Source: an uncultured Treponema sp. (GTDB lineage Bacteria; Spirochaetota; Spirochaetia; Treponematales; Treponemataceae). From it: a stretch of 15,519 bases of DNA. The notes beneath the pieces are model-generated. The model was given only the letters and a program-made list of their open reading frames with translations, ran no database searches and was not told where the DNA came from. Of this stretch, positions 6,631-13,814 are shown in pieces. The stretch covers positions 1-15,519 of the forward strand of contig CALFJF010000072.1 of NCBI GenBank assembly GCA_937877535.1. Reading direction: 5' to 3'. Positions within the stretch are counted from its first letter, which is position 1. Each line of letters opens with the position of its first letter. The position numbers and the translations under genes were made by a program.

Positions 6631-7998
6631 TCAATCAAAGCGAATCGCTGCTTTATTTCGCTCGATTTCCTTTTTTCGATTAAGCATTTTTGTACGCTGC
6701 TCAACAGTTCGTCGCATTTCGTCTATATTCATAACGATGATGTACGAATCGTATACACCGACACGCCCGCTCGTTGAGAATTTTTTTAACTCGTCGCGCG
6801 TTTCGTCCACGGTCAATCCCGCCCAACTCGCCATATCTTGAATTGTGACAGGGAAAATGCGGTATTTATCGGGATTGAGTTTTTTTATGATATTTTCAAC
6901 CGCCTGCGGAGTCGGAATTGCTGGAAGCGAGTTCATTTCGTTGAACATACAAAAAACGTCCGCAATTCTCGCCGAATTGTCGTCAATGACGAGTGTTTTG
7001 TATCGACGTTTTTGGTCAAGTATTCGTTTGCAGAATGTTTTGAGAAGCATGAGCGCAATCGGCGGGTTTCCCGTAATCAAAACCTCAAAATTTTGCTTTG
7101 TGAACTCAAGGCAATCGACCTTTCCTTTGGCGATGCACGTCGCGCTTCGCGGGGAATTGTCCAAAATCGCCATTTCGCCAAACATCTCGCCAGGCTTTAG
7201 AATATCAAGGTTTTTGTTTGAATCGTGAACGAGTTTTGTGAGTTGCACCAGACCTCGCTGAATCAAGTAAAAACTTTCGCCTTTTTCAAATTCTGCGATG
7301 ATGATTTCGCCGTTATTGTACGTTTTCACAAATCGGTCGAACGCGGGCAAATTGAACGCTTTTCCAGTCCCTTCACTTTGATAGTCATTTGTATCCCAGT
7401 CATCGCTGTCAAGTCCTTCTTCATATTTTGCCCGCTCCTCGGCTGCCTCTCGCTTTTCGATTTGCCTTACGTTTGCAAGAGCCGTTTTGTACATCAAAAC
7501 AAAATCTTTTGATTCTGAATACCGTTTGTCGATTTTCAAAAGTCGATTTGCAGAACCAATGCAACCTCGCCATTTTTCTTCGTCGTAAAACGCTTTTGTC
7601 ATAGAATACAGACCTTTTCCAGCGTCCATAACGTTTCCTTGATTCAAAAGCGACATCGTGCGTCCGTGAACGTCGCGCAATTCTTTTGAAAAAACGCGGA
7701 GCATTTTCATCATCAGTTGTTTGTTTGTGCTAAACAGATTTTCAAACTCTGGCACAGAAAGAACAACGCACGTTGCGTTGTCGCCCGCCGTAACGGTTTC
7801 TTCTCGCGGACAACGCACGAGCGCACTTTTTATTCCAAAAAATTCGCCAGGATTCAAAACCGAACTCCGCTGACTTTGCGTTTCATCGTCCATCGTTGTT
7901 AAAATGATATGACCTTGTTGCAAAATAAAGATTCTGTCATCTCTATCGCCTTCAAAATAAATGATTGCCCCTTTTTTGTACGCTAAAACCTTTGGCAT
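6631..7998 (-). CDS. Crp-like protein with two cyclic-nucleotide-binding domains
   Basis: A 455-residue cytoplasmic protein with an unusual layout. Residues about 3-110 form a first cyclic-nucleotide-binding (CNB) beta-roll, about 112-200 a helical, charged linker, about 218-330 a second CNB domain, and about 380-425 a short winged-helix-like segment (TIQDMASWAGLTVDETRDEL). The second domain has the proper phosphate-binding cassette, FGEMAILDNSPRSAT (273-287, E275, R284, S285); the first reads FFGIKSALVRCPREET and lacks the matching Glu, so it probably does not bind cNMP in the classic way. Whether it binds DNA is inference from the C-terminal helices. Similar two-CNB proteins are known in Treponema, from memory including T. 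pallidum. The GAGGT at 8004-8008 supports the start. The MATE gene follows in the same operon. Confidence 0.85.
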   Translation of the reverse strand: MPKVLAYKKGAIIYFEGDRDDRIFILQQGHIILTTMDDETQSQRSSVLNPGEFFGIKSALVRCPREETVTAGDNATCVVLSVPEFENLFSTNKQLMMKMLRVFSKELRDVHGRTMSLLNQGNVMDAGKGLYSMTKAFYDEEKWRGCIGSANRLLKIDKRYSESKDFVLMYKTALANVRQIEKREAAEERAKYEEGLDSDDWDTNDYQSEGTGKAFNLPAFDRFVKTYNNGEIIIAEFEKGESFYLIQRGLVQLTKLVHDSNKNLDILKPGEMFGEMAILDNSPRSATCIAKGKVDCLEFTKQNFEVLITGNPPIALMLLKTFCKRILDQKRRYKTLVIDDNSARIADVFCMFNEMNSLPAIPTPQAVENIIKKLNPDKYRIFPVTIQDMASWAGLTVDETRDELKKFSTSGRVGVYDSYIIVMNIDEMRRTVEQRTKMLNRKKEIERNKAAIRFD

Positions 7999-8062
7999 CG
8001 CAGACCTCGCAAATTGGACTTGTTCGGAAAAATCGGTTCGTTTCCAAACAGTTTTTTTTATG

Positions 8063-8092
8063 TTACCACAAAATCGCGCGTTGTGCTATTCT
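8063..8092 (+). promoter_or_regulatory. Possible promoter of the PHP-domain gene
   Basis: TTACCA (8063-8068), an 18-base spacer and TATTCT (8087-8092) form a plausible promoter. Transcription would begin at about the ATG at 8100, giving little or no leader. No Shine-Dalgarno is visible before that ATG, which agrees with this reading. The match is only moderate. Confidence 0.35.
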
Positions 8093-8099
8093 CATTTGC

Positions 8100-8996
8100 A
8101 TGATAGACCTTCATTCTCATTCTTCCGCCTCGGACGGTTTTTTTTCTCCAACGCAGATTGCGCAGTACGCGATTTCAAAAAAACTTTCCGCTTGGGCATT
8201 AACCGACCACGATACAATAGACGGGCTACACGAAGCCGCTCGCGCTGTTTTTGAAAGCGGCTGCTCGATGGAATTCGTTCCTGGAATCGAATTGAACATC
8301 AAATGGCAAAAAGGCGAATTCCATCTGCTGGGACTTGGATTACGCTCGTTTTCCGACGAGTTAAAATCGACGATTACATTTCTTTCAAAAGACCGAAGAG
8401 AGCGCAACGAAGAAATCCTTAGAAAAATGAAATCGGAAACAGGTTTTGAGATTTCGATTTCGCAATTAGAAGAAAAATTTGCAACAAAACAAATCGGAAG
8501 ACCGCATTTTGCGCGTTTTTTGGTCGAAAAAGGAATCGTAAAAAAACCGCAAGAAGCGTTCGACCGATTTTTGGGCGTTGGAAGACCGTGGTACGCGCCA
8601 CATTCAGGCGAAGACTTGGACAAGGCAATTTGCGCAATAAAAAAAAGTGGCGGTCTTCCCGTCCTCGCGCACCCAAAATCACTATACATTTCTTTGAACA
8701 AAATCGAGCCAGTTATCGCTTCATTCCGCGAGCGTGGCGTGGAGGGCGTGGAAGCGTATCACCCTTGCGTCCGCGAAGCCGAAGCGGTGCGCCTTGAAAA
8801 AATCGCGCGGAATCTTGGAATGTTTGTTACTGCGGGAAGCGATTTTCACGGAAAAGGCGTGCGAGCAGACAGGCATTTAGGATTTTCGGCAGGAGGCGAA
8901 AAAATCGCCAACCGTTTTTGGTTTCAAGAACTCCTCCCCGCCCTCGGAAAGTGGGATTGGAAAGAAAGCGATTGGCTCAAAATGCAAAAAGAGTAG
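8100..8996 (+). CDS. PHP-domain phosphoesterase (YciV/RNase AM-like)
   Basis: A 298-residue metal-dependent phosphoesterase of the PHP family, probably cytoplasmic. Metal-binding motifs are in the expected order: H5-S-H7 (DLHSHSSASDG), TDHD with D36, H37 and D38, E64 in PGIEL, HP of VLAHPKS, and GSDFHG near the C-terminus. Together these match the TrpH/YciV group, of which E. coli RNase AM removes 5' nucleotides from RNA and acts on 3',5'-bisphosphonucleotides; assigning that reaction here is by family. The frame is open further upstream to 7965, but the added residues are unlike the family and would overlap the divergent Crp-like gene, so the ATG at 8100 (MIDLHSH) is chosen. No clear Shine-Dalgarno is present. 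The next gene lies 152 bases downstream on the same strand. Confidence 0.88.
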   Translation: MIDLHSHSSASDGFFSPTQIAQYAISKKLSAWALTDHDTIDGLHEAARAVFESGCSMEFVPGIELNIKWQKGEFHLLGLGLRSFSDELKSTITFLSKDRRERNEEILRKMKSETGFEISISQLEEKFATKQIGRPHFARFLVEKGIVKKPQEAFDRFLGVGRPWYAPHSGEDLDKAICAIKKSGGLPVLAHPKSLYISLNKIEPVIASFRERGVEGVEAYHPCVREAEAVRLEKIARNLGMFVTAGSDFHGKGVRADRHLGFSAGGEKIANRFWFQELLPALGKWDWKESDWLKMQKE

Positions 8997-9148
8997 AGCG
9001 TTTTGCTCAAAATTTGCATAGTATACCTCAAAAATCAAAACACAAATAACAAAAAATTATTCGCCACTTTTTGCAAAAAATCGCTCGTTTTCGTGAATTT
9101 TTTGATTGGACTTGTTCAAAACAAATTTCGTTTTTTTGGGGTTCGTTT

Positions 9149-10711
9149 ATGCAGATTTTTTCGTTTTCGCCATTTGGTTACGAGGGGACGCTCGTTTCGG
9201 TGGAAGTTGACCTTCGACGCGGGATTCCCGCCGTTGATGTTGTGGGGCTGGCAGACGGCGCGGTCAAAGAAAGTCGCGAGCGAATGCGGGCAGCGATTCG
9301 CAACAGCGGTTTTGAGTTTCCGCTTGAGCGCGTGTTGATTTCGCTTTCTCCAGCAGATTTGAAAAAAGAAGGCGCAGGCTTTGACCTTGCGCTTGCCCTT
9401 GCCGTGCTTAACGCAAGCGCGGGCGATTCTTCGCTTTTTGAAGACGAGCCGATTCTCGTCCTCGGAGAGTTGGAACTTTCTGGCGCAATTCGTCCTGTGC
9501 GCGCGGTTCACGCTGCGGCAACAACAGCGTTTCAAGCGGGAATCAAAAAGTGCATTGTTCCCTCTCAAAATATCCTTGAAGCGCGCGAAGTTTCGGGAAT
9601 GGAAGCGTTTGGCGCGGATTCGCTCCACGACGCTTTTTGCGCGCTTTCAAATCCAGAACTTTTTACTGGAAGTCAAAATACCGAAGATTCTTGGATTCCT
9701 TCTGGAAGCGAGCGGATTTTTGACGTGCTGTTTCCGCCAGAAACGCCAGGGCTTTCATTTTCTGACATTCGTCATCAAGAGCGACTTGTTCGCGCTCTCC
9801 AAATTGCCGCTGCGGGAGCGCACAACGTGCTTGCGTTTGGTCCTCCCGGTTGCGGAAAAACGCTTGCTCTTCAACGATTCGGCGAATTGCTCCCGCTTTT
9901 GTCCGTCGAAGAAGCGCAAAGCGTTACAAGGATTTGGTCGCTTGCAGGACTGCTTTCGCATGGAGAGCCGCTTCTTCGGATTCCGCCTTTTAGACAGCCA
10001 CATCAAACCGCTTCAATCGAAGGGATTTGTGGCGGAGGCACAAATTGCAGACCGGGTGAGATTTCGCTTTCTCATAACGGAGTACTGTTTTTGGACGAGG
10101 CTGCGGAATTCAAGACAAGCGTTTTGCAAATGCTTCGCGTTCCGCTCGAAAGTGCCTCGATTACGCTTTCTCGTGCGGGACGAACAACGACGTATCCTGC
10201 GCGTTTTCAATTATTGCTTGCAACGAATCCGTGTCCGTGCGGAAATTACGGGGTGGCTGGAAAAATTTGCCTTTGCAGTGCGCGAAGCGTTGAGCACTAT
10301 TGGAGGAAATTTTCAGGACCGCTCCTTGACCGAGTTGACATTCGCGTTTCCGTGCCAACGATTGCCTCTGAAACCGTTGATTCTCAAAAAGAACCCGTTT
10401 CTACACGCACACTTCGCGAGGGAGTTGCGCGGGCAGTTTCGATTCAGCGCGAGCGGCAACAAAAACGCAACGCAGAACTGTCCGTTCCTGAAATCGCGGA
10501 ATTTTGCCCGCTTTCAGAAAACGACCGCGCGTTTCTTGATTCCGTGGCTTTTCGGGAAGATTTGTCGCTTCGCGCCGTAAGCGGAATCGTGAAAACCGCG
10601 CGTACAATCGCCGACATCGAAGGCACACAAGAAATCAGTAGAAATCACATCGAAGAAGCCGTGTCGTTCCGAGCAAACGTCGGACCGCTTTCCGTTTTTG
10701 CGTGCGCATAA
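9149..10711 (+). CDS. comM: YifB/ComM-family Mg-chelatase-like AAA+ ATPase
   Basis: A 520-residue AAA+ protein. The N-terminal part (about 1-170) is the ribosomal-S5/Lon-like domain of ComM (GIPAVDVVGLADGAVKESRERMRAAI, about 26-50). The AAA+ core holds Walker A GPPGCGKT (231-238), Walker B VLFLDE (312-317), NPCPCG (360-365) with a second Cys pair (C374, C376), and LLDRVDI with Arg 395. The C-terminal Mg-chelatase domain follows. In naturally competent bacteria ComM is a hexameric helicase that extends branch migration during transformation; many non-competent bacteria keep it, and competence is not implied here. The frame is open from 9071, but the family N-terminus matches from the ATG at 9149, which has only a weak GGGG before it. 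Confidence 0.92.
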   Translation: MQIFSFSPFGYEGTLVSVEVDLRRGIPAVDVVGLADGAVKESRERMRAAIRNSGFEFPLERVLISLSPADLKKEGAGFDLALALAVLNASAGDSSLFEDEPILVLGELELSGAIRPVRAVHAAATTAFQAGIKKCIVPSQNILEAREVSGMEAFGADSLHDAFCALSNPELFTGSQNTEDSWIPSGSERIFDVLFPPETPGLSFSDIRHQERLVRALQIAAAGAHNVLAFGPPGCGKTLALQRFGELLPLLSVEEAQSVTRIWSLAGLLSHGEPLLRIPPFRQPHQTASIEGICGGGTNCRPGEISLSHNGVLFLDEAAEFKTSVLQMLRVPLESASITLSRAGRTTTYPARFQLLLATNPCPCGNYGVAGKICLCSARSVEHYWRKFSGPLLDRVDIRVSVPTIASETVDSQKEPVSTRTLREGVARAVSIQRERQQKRNAELSVPEIAEFCPLSENDRAFLDSVAFREDLSLRAVSGIVKTARTIADIEGTQEISRNHIEEAVSFRANVGPLSVFACA

Positions 10712-10723
10712 AAATTCAGGATA

Positions 10724-10919
10724 TGTTACAAAATGTATGCTGACCTGTAAGCAATATGCGGTGGTTGAGCGTGTCGAAACCACCAATTGCTTGATTCTGT
10801 GGTTTCGATACGACCTTCGGTCTACTCAACCACCGCTCCCAGCATACTTTCTGTAACACCACCAAAATTCAGTTGGTCGAGGTTATCGAAACCACCACAG
10901 ACTTCGCATACAGTCGGTA
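10724..10919. repeat. Cluster of three dispersed-repeat copies with outer inverted ends
   Basis: An outer inverted repeat joins 10724-10742 (TGTTACAAAATGTATGCTG) to 10840-10858, complementary at 17 of 19 positions. Inside are one hairpin unit on the plus strand (10760-10784, GGTGGTT / AACCACC) and one in opposite orientation (10799-10834) that carries an extra GACC/GGTC inner stem. A third, degenerate unit follows (10872-10898), and a GTAACAT end lies at 10916-10922. Copy 1 at 1417 has the same end. The layout is that of a small non-autonomous element, with no open reading frame inside. Confidence 0.75.
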
Positions 10920-10927
10920 ACATCTTC

Positions 10928-10959
10928 AAAAAAAAAATCGCCGCGATTTGCGACGATTT
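10928..10959 (-). terminator. Intrinsic terminator of tRNA-Leu
   Basis: On the minus strand a 10-bp stem (10950-10959 with 10935-10944, one G-U pair) with a 5-base loop is followed by a run of T (the A-run from 10928). It starts two bases after the tRNA 3' end, so it is well placed to end the tRNA transcript. Confidence 0.85.
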
Positions 10960-10960
10960 T

Positions 10961-11043
10961 TACCGGCTCTGAGACTTGAACTCAGACGCTTTTGAGGGCA
11001 AAGGATTTTGAGTCCTTCGTGTCTACCATTCCACCAAGCCGGC
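10961..11043 (-). tRNA. tRNA-Leu (anticodon CAA)
   Basis: An 83-base class II tRNA. The acceptor strands are 11043-11037 (GCCGGCT) and 10968-10962 (AGCCGGT), with a G-U first pair and discriminator A. The anticodon stem AAGGA/TCCTT encloses the loop CTCAAAA with anticodon CAA at 11010-11008, which reads UUG. The T arm is CTGAG-TTCAAGT-CTCAG. The variable region is extended, as in Leu tRNAs. The 3' CCA is not encoded. It has its own promoter and terminator. Confidence 0.95.
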
Positions 11044-11051
11044 GTTGTTTT

Positions 11052-11081
11052 ACTATAGCAGAAAATCGCCGCGCGTGGCAA
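11052..11081 (-). promoter_or_regulatory. Promoter of tRNA-Leu
   Basis: On the minus strand TTGCCA (11081-11076), an 18-base spacer and TATAGT (11057-11052). The -10 lies 8 bases before the tRNA 5' end, so the transcript would start at or just before the mature end. Confidence 0.65.
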
Positions 11082-11098
11082 GTAGAAAAAAGCGATTT

Positions 11099-11132
11099 TT
11101 AACAATTGTAAATTGTTCGCGTATATGCGAAC
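11099..11132 (+). promoter_or_regulatory. Promoter with overlapping palindromic operators for the HigBA-type operon
   Basis: A -35-like TTAACA (11099-11104), 17-base spacer and TATATG (11122-11127) point at the toxin gene. Two palindromes overlap them: AACAATT-GTA-AATTGTT (11101-11117) over the -35 and spacer, and GTTCGC-GTATAT-GCGAAC (11115-11132) over the -10. HigA-type antitoxins repress their own operon through such sites, so these are likely operators; which palindrome is bound is not known. Confidence 0.6.
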
Positions 11133-11147
11133 ATTAAGGAATAAAGA

Positions 11148-11771
11148 TTGAGAGAAGTCAATTTTTATAAAACGGCAGACGGCAAGTGTCCTGTTGCAGA
11201 ATATTTGCGAAGCCTGCCAAGCGACGTAAGGTCAAAAATAACAAAGGTGTTTGAAATAATTAAGAATATGGCGGTTGTGCCAAAGAATTATTTTAAGCAT
11301 CTAGCAGGAACTGAATTCTATGAATGTCGTGTTGAATTCACTGGAAATACTTATCGATTGCTGGGATTCTTTTATGGCGAGCGTCTTATTATTCTGACGA
11401 ACGGCTTTATGAAAAAGACGCAGAAAACGCCGAAAAAAAGAAATCAAATTGTGCGAACGGCGAATGAAAGATTTTCTTGCACGAGGAGGAACGTGATGGA
11501 CGATTTAGACCGATTTATTCAAGAGCAACTTGAAACCGCCCCCGAATTCAAAAGGGAATGGGAAAAAGACTGGTCGGACTTTATTCTCAACTCAGAATTG
11601 GTTTCGCTCCGGGAATTTTTGCAGATGACGCAGGAAGATGTGGCGAAAAAAATGCACACCACCAAAAGTGCCGTTTCTCGCTGGGAAAAACACGGTGGCG
11701 ACATCCGCGTTTCCACCCTGCAAAAAATGGCGCACGCATTTGGAAAAAAACTGAAGATTCAGTTTGTGTAG
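11148..11771 (+). CDS. HigB-type toxin running in frame into HigA-type antitoxin
   Basis: The first about 100 residues match the HigB/phage Gp49-like toxin family, ribosome-dependent mRNA endonucleases of the RelE fold: N-terminal FYKTADGKCPVAEYL, central KHLAGTEFYECRVEF, RLLGFFYGERLIILTNGF and the near-invariant KKTQKTPKK. Start is TTG, with AAGGA (11136-11140) 7 bases before it. After TPKK the frame as given reads on without stop for 207 residues into the antitoxin. At the A7 tract (11433-11439) a change of one base (six As) restores the usual toxin end (about 115 residues, EIKLCERRMKDFLARGG), with its TGA overlapping the antitoxin ATG as TGATG. So either a frameshift, a sequencing error or slippage is present. 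As given, a fusion protein is predicted; whether the toxin is active cannot be told. Confidence 0.85.
   Translation: MREVNFYKTADGKCPVAEYLRSLPSDVRSKITKVFEIIKNMAVVPKNYFKHLAGTEFYECRVEFTGNTYRLLGFFYGERLIILTNGFMKKTQKTPKKRNQIVRTANERFSCTRRNVMDDLDRFIQEQLETAPEFKREWEKDWSDFILNSELVSLREFLQMTQEDVAKKMHTTKSAVSRWEKHGGDIRVSTLQKMAHAFGKKLKIQFV
11483..11490 (+). promoter_or_regulatory. Shine-Dalgarno of the HigA-type antitoxin
   Basis: GAGGAGGA ends 5 bases before the ATG at 11496. Such a strong site inside the continuous frame shows that the antitoxin is made as its own protein. Confidence 0.8.
11496..11771 (+). CDS. HigA-type HTH antitoxin
   Basis: A 91-residue DNA-binding antitoxin, in the same frame as the toxin reading frame but with its own strong ribosome-binding site. 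The N-terminal half (about 1-35) is acidic and helical, a likely toxin contact. The C-terminal half is an XRE/Cro helix-turn-helix: LREFLQMTQEDVAKKMHTT (38-56) then KSAVSRWEKHGGDIRVSTLQ (57-76). It should neutralise the HigB-type toxin and repress the operon, most likely through the palindromes at 11101-11132. recQ starts 6 bases after its stop, so recQ may be read from the same transcript. Confidence 0.85.
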   Translation: MDDLDRFIQEQLETAPEFKREWEKDWSDFILNSELVSLREFLQMTQEDVAKKMHTTKSAVSRWEKHGGDIRVSTLQKMAHAFGKKLKIQFV

Positions 11772-11777
11772 TCGCTC

Positions 11778-13730
11778 ATGACGCAAGATTTTACAGCCTC
11801 CGCGCCCGAAACCGTCTTAAAAAGCGTGTTCGGCTACGATAGTTTTCGGCTGCTGCAAAAAGACATCATTACACATGTGCTTTCAGGGCGCGACACGCTT
11901 GCGGTTATGCCCACGGGCGGCGGAAAATCGCTCTGCTATCAGATTCCCGCGCTCATTTTTGACGGGCTTACGGTCGTTGTTTCGCCGCTCATTTCGCTCA
12001 TGCAAGACCAAGTGGCAAGCCTGAACGCGACGGGAATCAATGCGGTCTTTTTGAACAGCACGGTGGAATGGGAAGATTATGTGGATTCCATGAACGCCAT
12101 TCGCCGCGGCGAGACTAAAATCGTCTATGTGTCGCCCGAAGGACTTGTCACGGCAAGAATCCGCGACCTGTTGCACGACGAGCGCATTACGGTGCGGTGC
12201 ATTACGATTGATGAAGCGCATTGCGTAAGCGAATGGGGGCACGATTTTCGCCCCGATTACCTTGAAATTGCTTCTATAAGAAAGCAGTTTCCGAACGCGG
12301 TGTGCCTTGCGCTTACGGCGACGGCGACCCGTCAGGTGCGCGACGACATTGTGCGGAATTTGGGCTTGCAAAATCCCGCCATACTCGTCTCCAGTTTTGA
12401 CCGCGCGAACATTTATTTGCAAGTCGCGCCAAAGACGAGTGCAATCAGTCAGATTGTGGACTGCATTCGGCGGCACTGGGGCGAAAGCGGCATTATCTAC
12501 TGTTTTTCGCGCAAGCAGGTGGACACGCTCACCGCGCAGCTGGAAAAACTGGGTTATTCCGTGCTGAATTACCACGCGGGGTTGAGCGACGAAGAGCGGA
12601 GCGACCATCAGACCAAATTTATCCGCGATGAAGTGCAGATTATGGTGGCGACGCTTGCGTTCGGCATGGGCATTGACAAGCCCAATGTGCGCTTTGTGAT
12701 TCACCACGAACTTCCCAAATCGCTGGAGCAGTATTATCAGGAAATCGGGCGCGCGGGGCGTGACGGCTTACCGAGCGAAGCCTTGCTTTTGTACAGCGCG
12801 GGCGACATCCACAAAATCCGCTACTTTTTTGACGAAGCCGCCGACAAAGAAAAATCCGAGCAGTTGTTGCAGGGCATGATTGACTATGCCACCAGCCGCA
12901 CGTGCCGCCGCAAAACCTTGCTCGGCTATTTTGGCGAGCGTTTTACGCCCATGTCCGTTCAAGCGGGCGGAAAAGCGGGGACATGTTGTGATATATGCGA
13001 TTTAGGCGACATGCCGCTTACTGACTTGACCGTTCCCGCGCAAAAACTGATGAGCTGCATTATCCGCACGCATTCCCGCTTTGGCGCCTCTTATGTGATT
13101 GACGTGCTCTTAGGCTCGCGGCAAAAACGCATTCTGGAAAATCATCACGACGAAATCAGCACCTACGGCATTGGACGCTCTCTTTCCCGCGACGAATGGT
13201 TTGAGGTGGTGACCGCGCTTCTTGAACAGGACTATCTTTTTAAAACCGAAGATTACGGTGTTTTGCAGATTACGACTAAAGGTTCTGCCGCGCTCCGTAA
13301 CCGTGAGCCAATCCGTCTTGCCGTTGCCTTTGCGCGTTCCGTTCCCGCTGACGACCTTGCTGCAGACGGCATGTTTGTGCCAAAAGCGCGCTCGGCATCG
13401 GGGGCAAACGGCGGCATGCTGTTTCCCAAGCCGGTGGGAAAAAAGAGCAAAAAACACCTTGCCGCCGACTACAACCGCAAAGTAGCGGATTCACTTTCCG
13501 AAAGCGACGAAAACCGCGCGCTCATTGACGCGCTCAAAAAATGGCGGCGCAAAGAGGCGGCTGAACAGAATGTGCCGCCGTACATCATCTTTGGCGACAA
13601 AACGCTGTACGAACTGGTCGCGCTTCGCCCGCAAACCACCGATGATTTGCTCATGGTGACCGGCATTGGCGAAAGCAAGGCAGAACGCTTTGGCGAAGCA
13701 ATTCTGCGGGTGATTGGGGAACAAGGCTGA
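11778..13730 (+). CDS. recQ: ATP-dependent DNA helicase RecQ
   Basis: A 650-residue 3'-5' DNA helicase of the RecQ family that unwinds forks and recombination intermediates. Motifs: Walker A PTGGGKS (45-51), DEAH (145-148), the aromatic-rich loop SEWGHDFRPDY (151-161) that couples ATP to DNA, and motif VI QEIGRAGRDG (321-330). The zinc region has C376 and TCCDIC (C403, C404, C407), a crowded form of the normal C-x2-C-x2-C. A winged-helix (RQC) part follows, and an HRDC domain ends the protein (about 565-650). Base composition is clearly above the left part of the window: a hand count gives 38 G+C of 60 at 12301-12360 against 24 of 60 at 2701-2760. This suggests separate acquisition. No Shine-Dalgarno is seen at the ATG, 6 bases after the antitoxin stop. 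Confidence 0.95.
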   Translation: MTQDFTASAPETVLKSVFGYDSFRLLQKDIITHVLSGRDTLAVMPTGGGKSLCYQIPALIFDGLTVVVSPLISLMQDQVASLNATGINAVFLNSTVEWEDYVDSMNAIRRGETKIVYVSPEGLVTARIRDLLHDERITVRCITIDEAHCVSEWGHDFRPDYLEIASIRKQFPNAVCLALTATATRQVRDDIVRNLGLQNPAILVSSFDRANIYLQVAPKTSAISQIVDCIRRHWGESGIIYCFSRKQVDTLTAQLEKLGYSVLNYHAGLSDEERSDHQTKFIRDEVQIMVATLAFGMGIDKPNVRFVIHHELPKSLEQYYQEIGRAGRDGLPSEALLLYSAGDIHKIRYFFDEAADKEKSEQLLQGMIDYATSRTCRRKTLLGYFGERFTPMSVQAGGKAGTCCDICDLGDMPLTDLTVPAQKLMSCIIRTHSRFGASYVIDVLLGSRQKRILENHHDEISTYGIGRSLSRDEWFEVVTALLEQDYLFKTEDYGVLQITTKGSAALRNREPIRLAVAFARSVPADDLAADGMFVPKARSASGANGGMLFPKPVGKKSKKHLAADYNRKVADSLSESDENRALIDALKKWRRKEAAEQNVPPYIIFGDKTLYELVALRPQTTDDLLMVTGIGESKAERFGEAILRVIGEQG

Positions 13731-13754
13731 AAAAACGGTAGCGCATACGCAACC

Positions 13755-13800
13755 GTCATGTTGAGCGAAAAGCGAAACATCTGCTTTGCTCTTTTCAATC
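13755..13800. repeat. Degenerate GTCAT-type inverted repeat between convergent genes
   Basis: GTCATGTTGAGCGAAAAGCG is followed by GCTTTGCTCTTTTCAATC. It resembles, in degenerate form, the repeat at 5206-5258, including GCTTTGCT in the right arm. It lies between the stops of recQ and the PIN gene, and may serve as a two-way terminator. Confidence 0.5.
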
Positions 13801-13814
13801 GCAGCGGCGGTTCC

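Noticed and set aside
7965..8099. Longer N-terminus for the PHP-domain protein
   Set aside because: The frame is open, but the added residues do not look like the family, overlap the start of the divergent Crp-like gene, and would precede the conserved DLHSH start by about 45 residues.
9071..9148. Earlier start for the ComM-like protein
   Set aside because: Family proteins begin close to the MQIFSFSPFGYEG stretch at 9149; the added segment is low in conserved features.
9381..10580. 399-residue plus-strand frame inside the ComM-like gene
   Set aside because: It overlaps the well-supported ComM frame entirely, has an Arg/Phe/Leu-rich composition typical of an alternative-frame reading, and shows no domain.
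10724..10922. CRISPR array
   Set aside because: The repeats are in opposite orientations, unequal and without regular spacers; no cas gene is near.
10961..11043. Attachment-site duplication at the tRNA-Leu 3' end
   Set aside because: I saw no second copy of the tRNA 3' end in the window and no integrase gene.
11883..12707. 274-residue minus-strand frame opposite recQ
   Set aside because: It is opposite conserved helicase motifs, His/Arg-rich, and has no ribosome-binding site or recognisable domain; a high-GC shadow.
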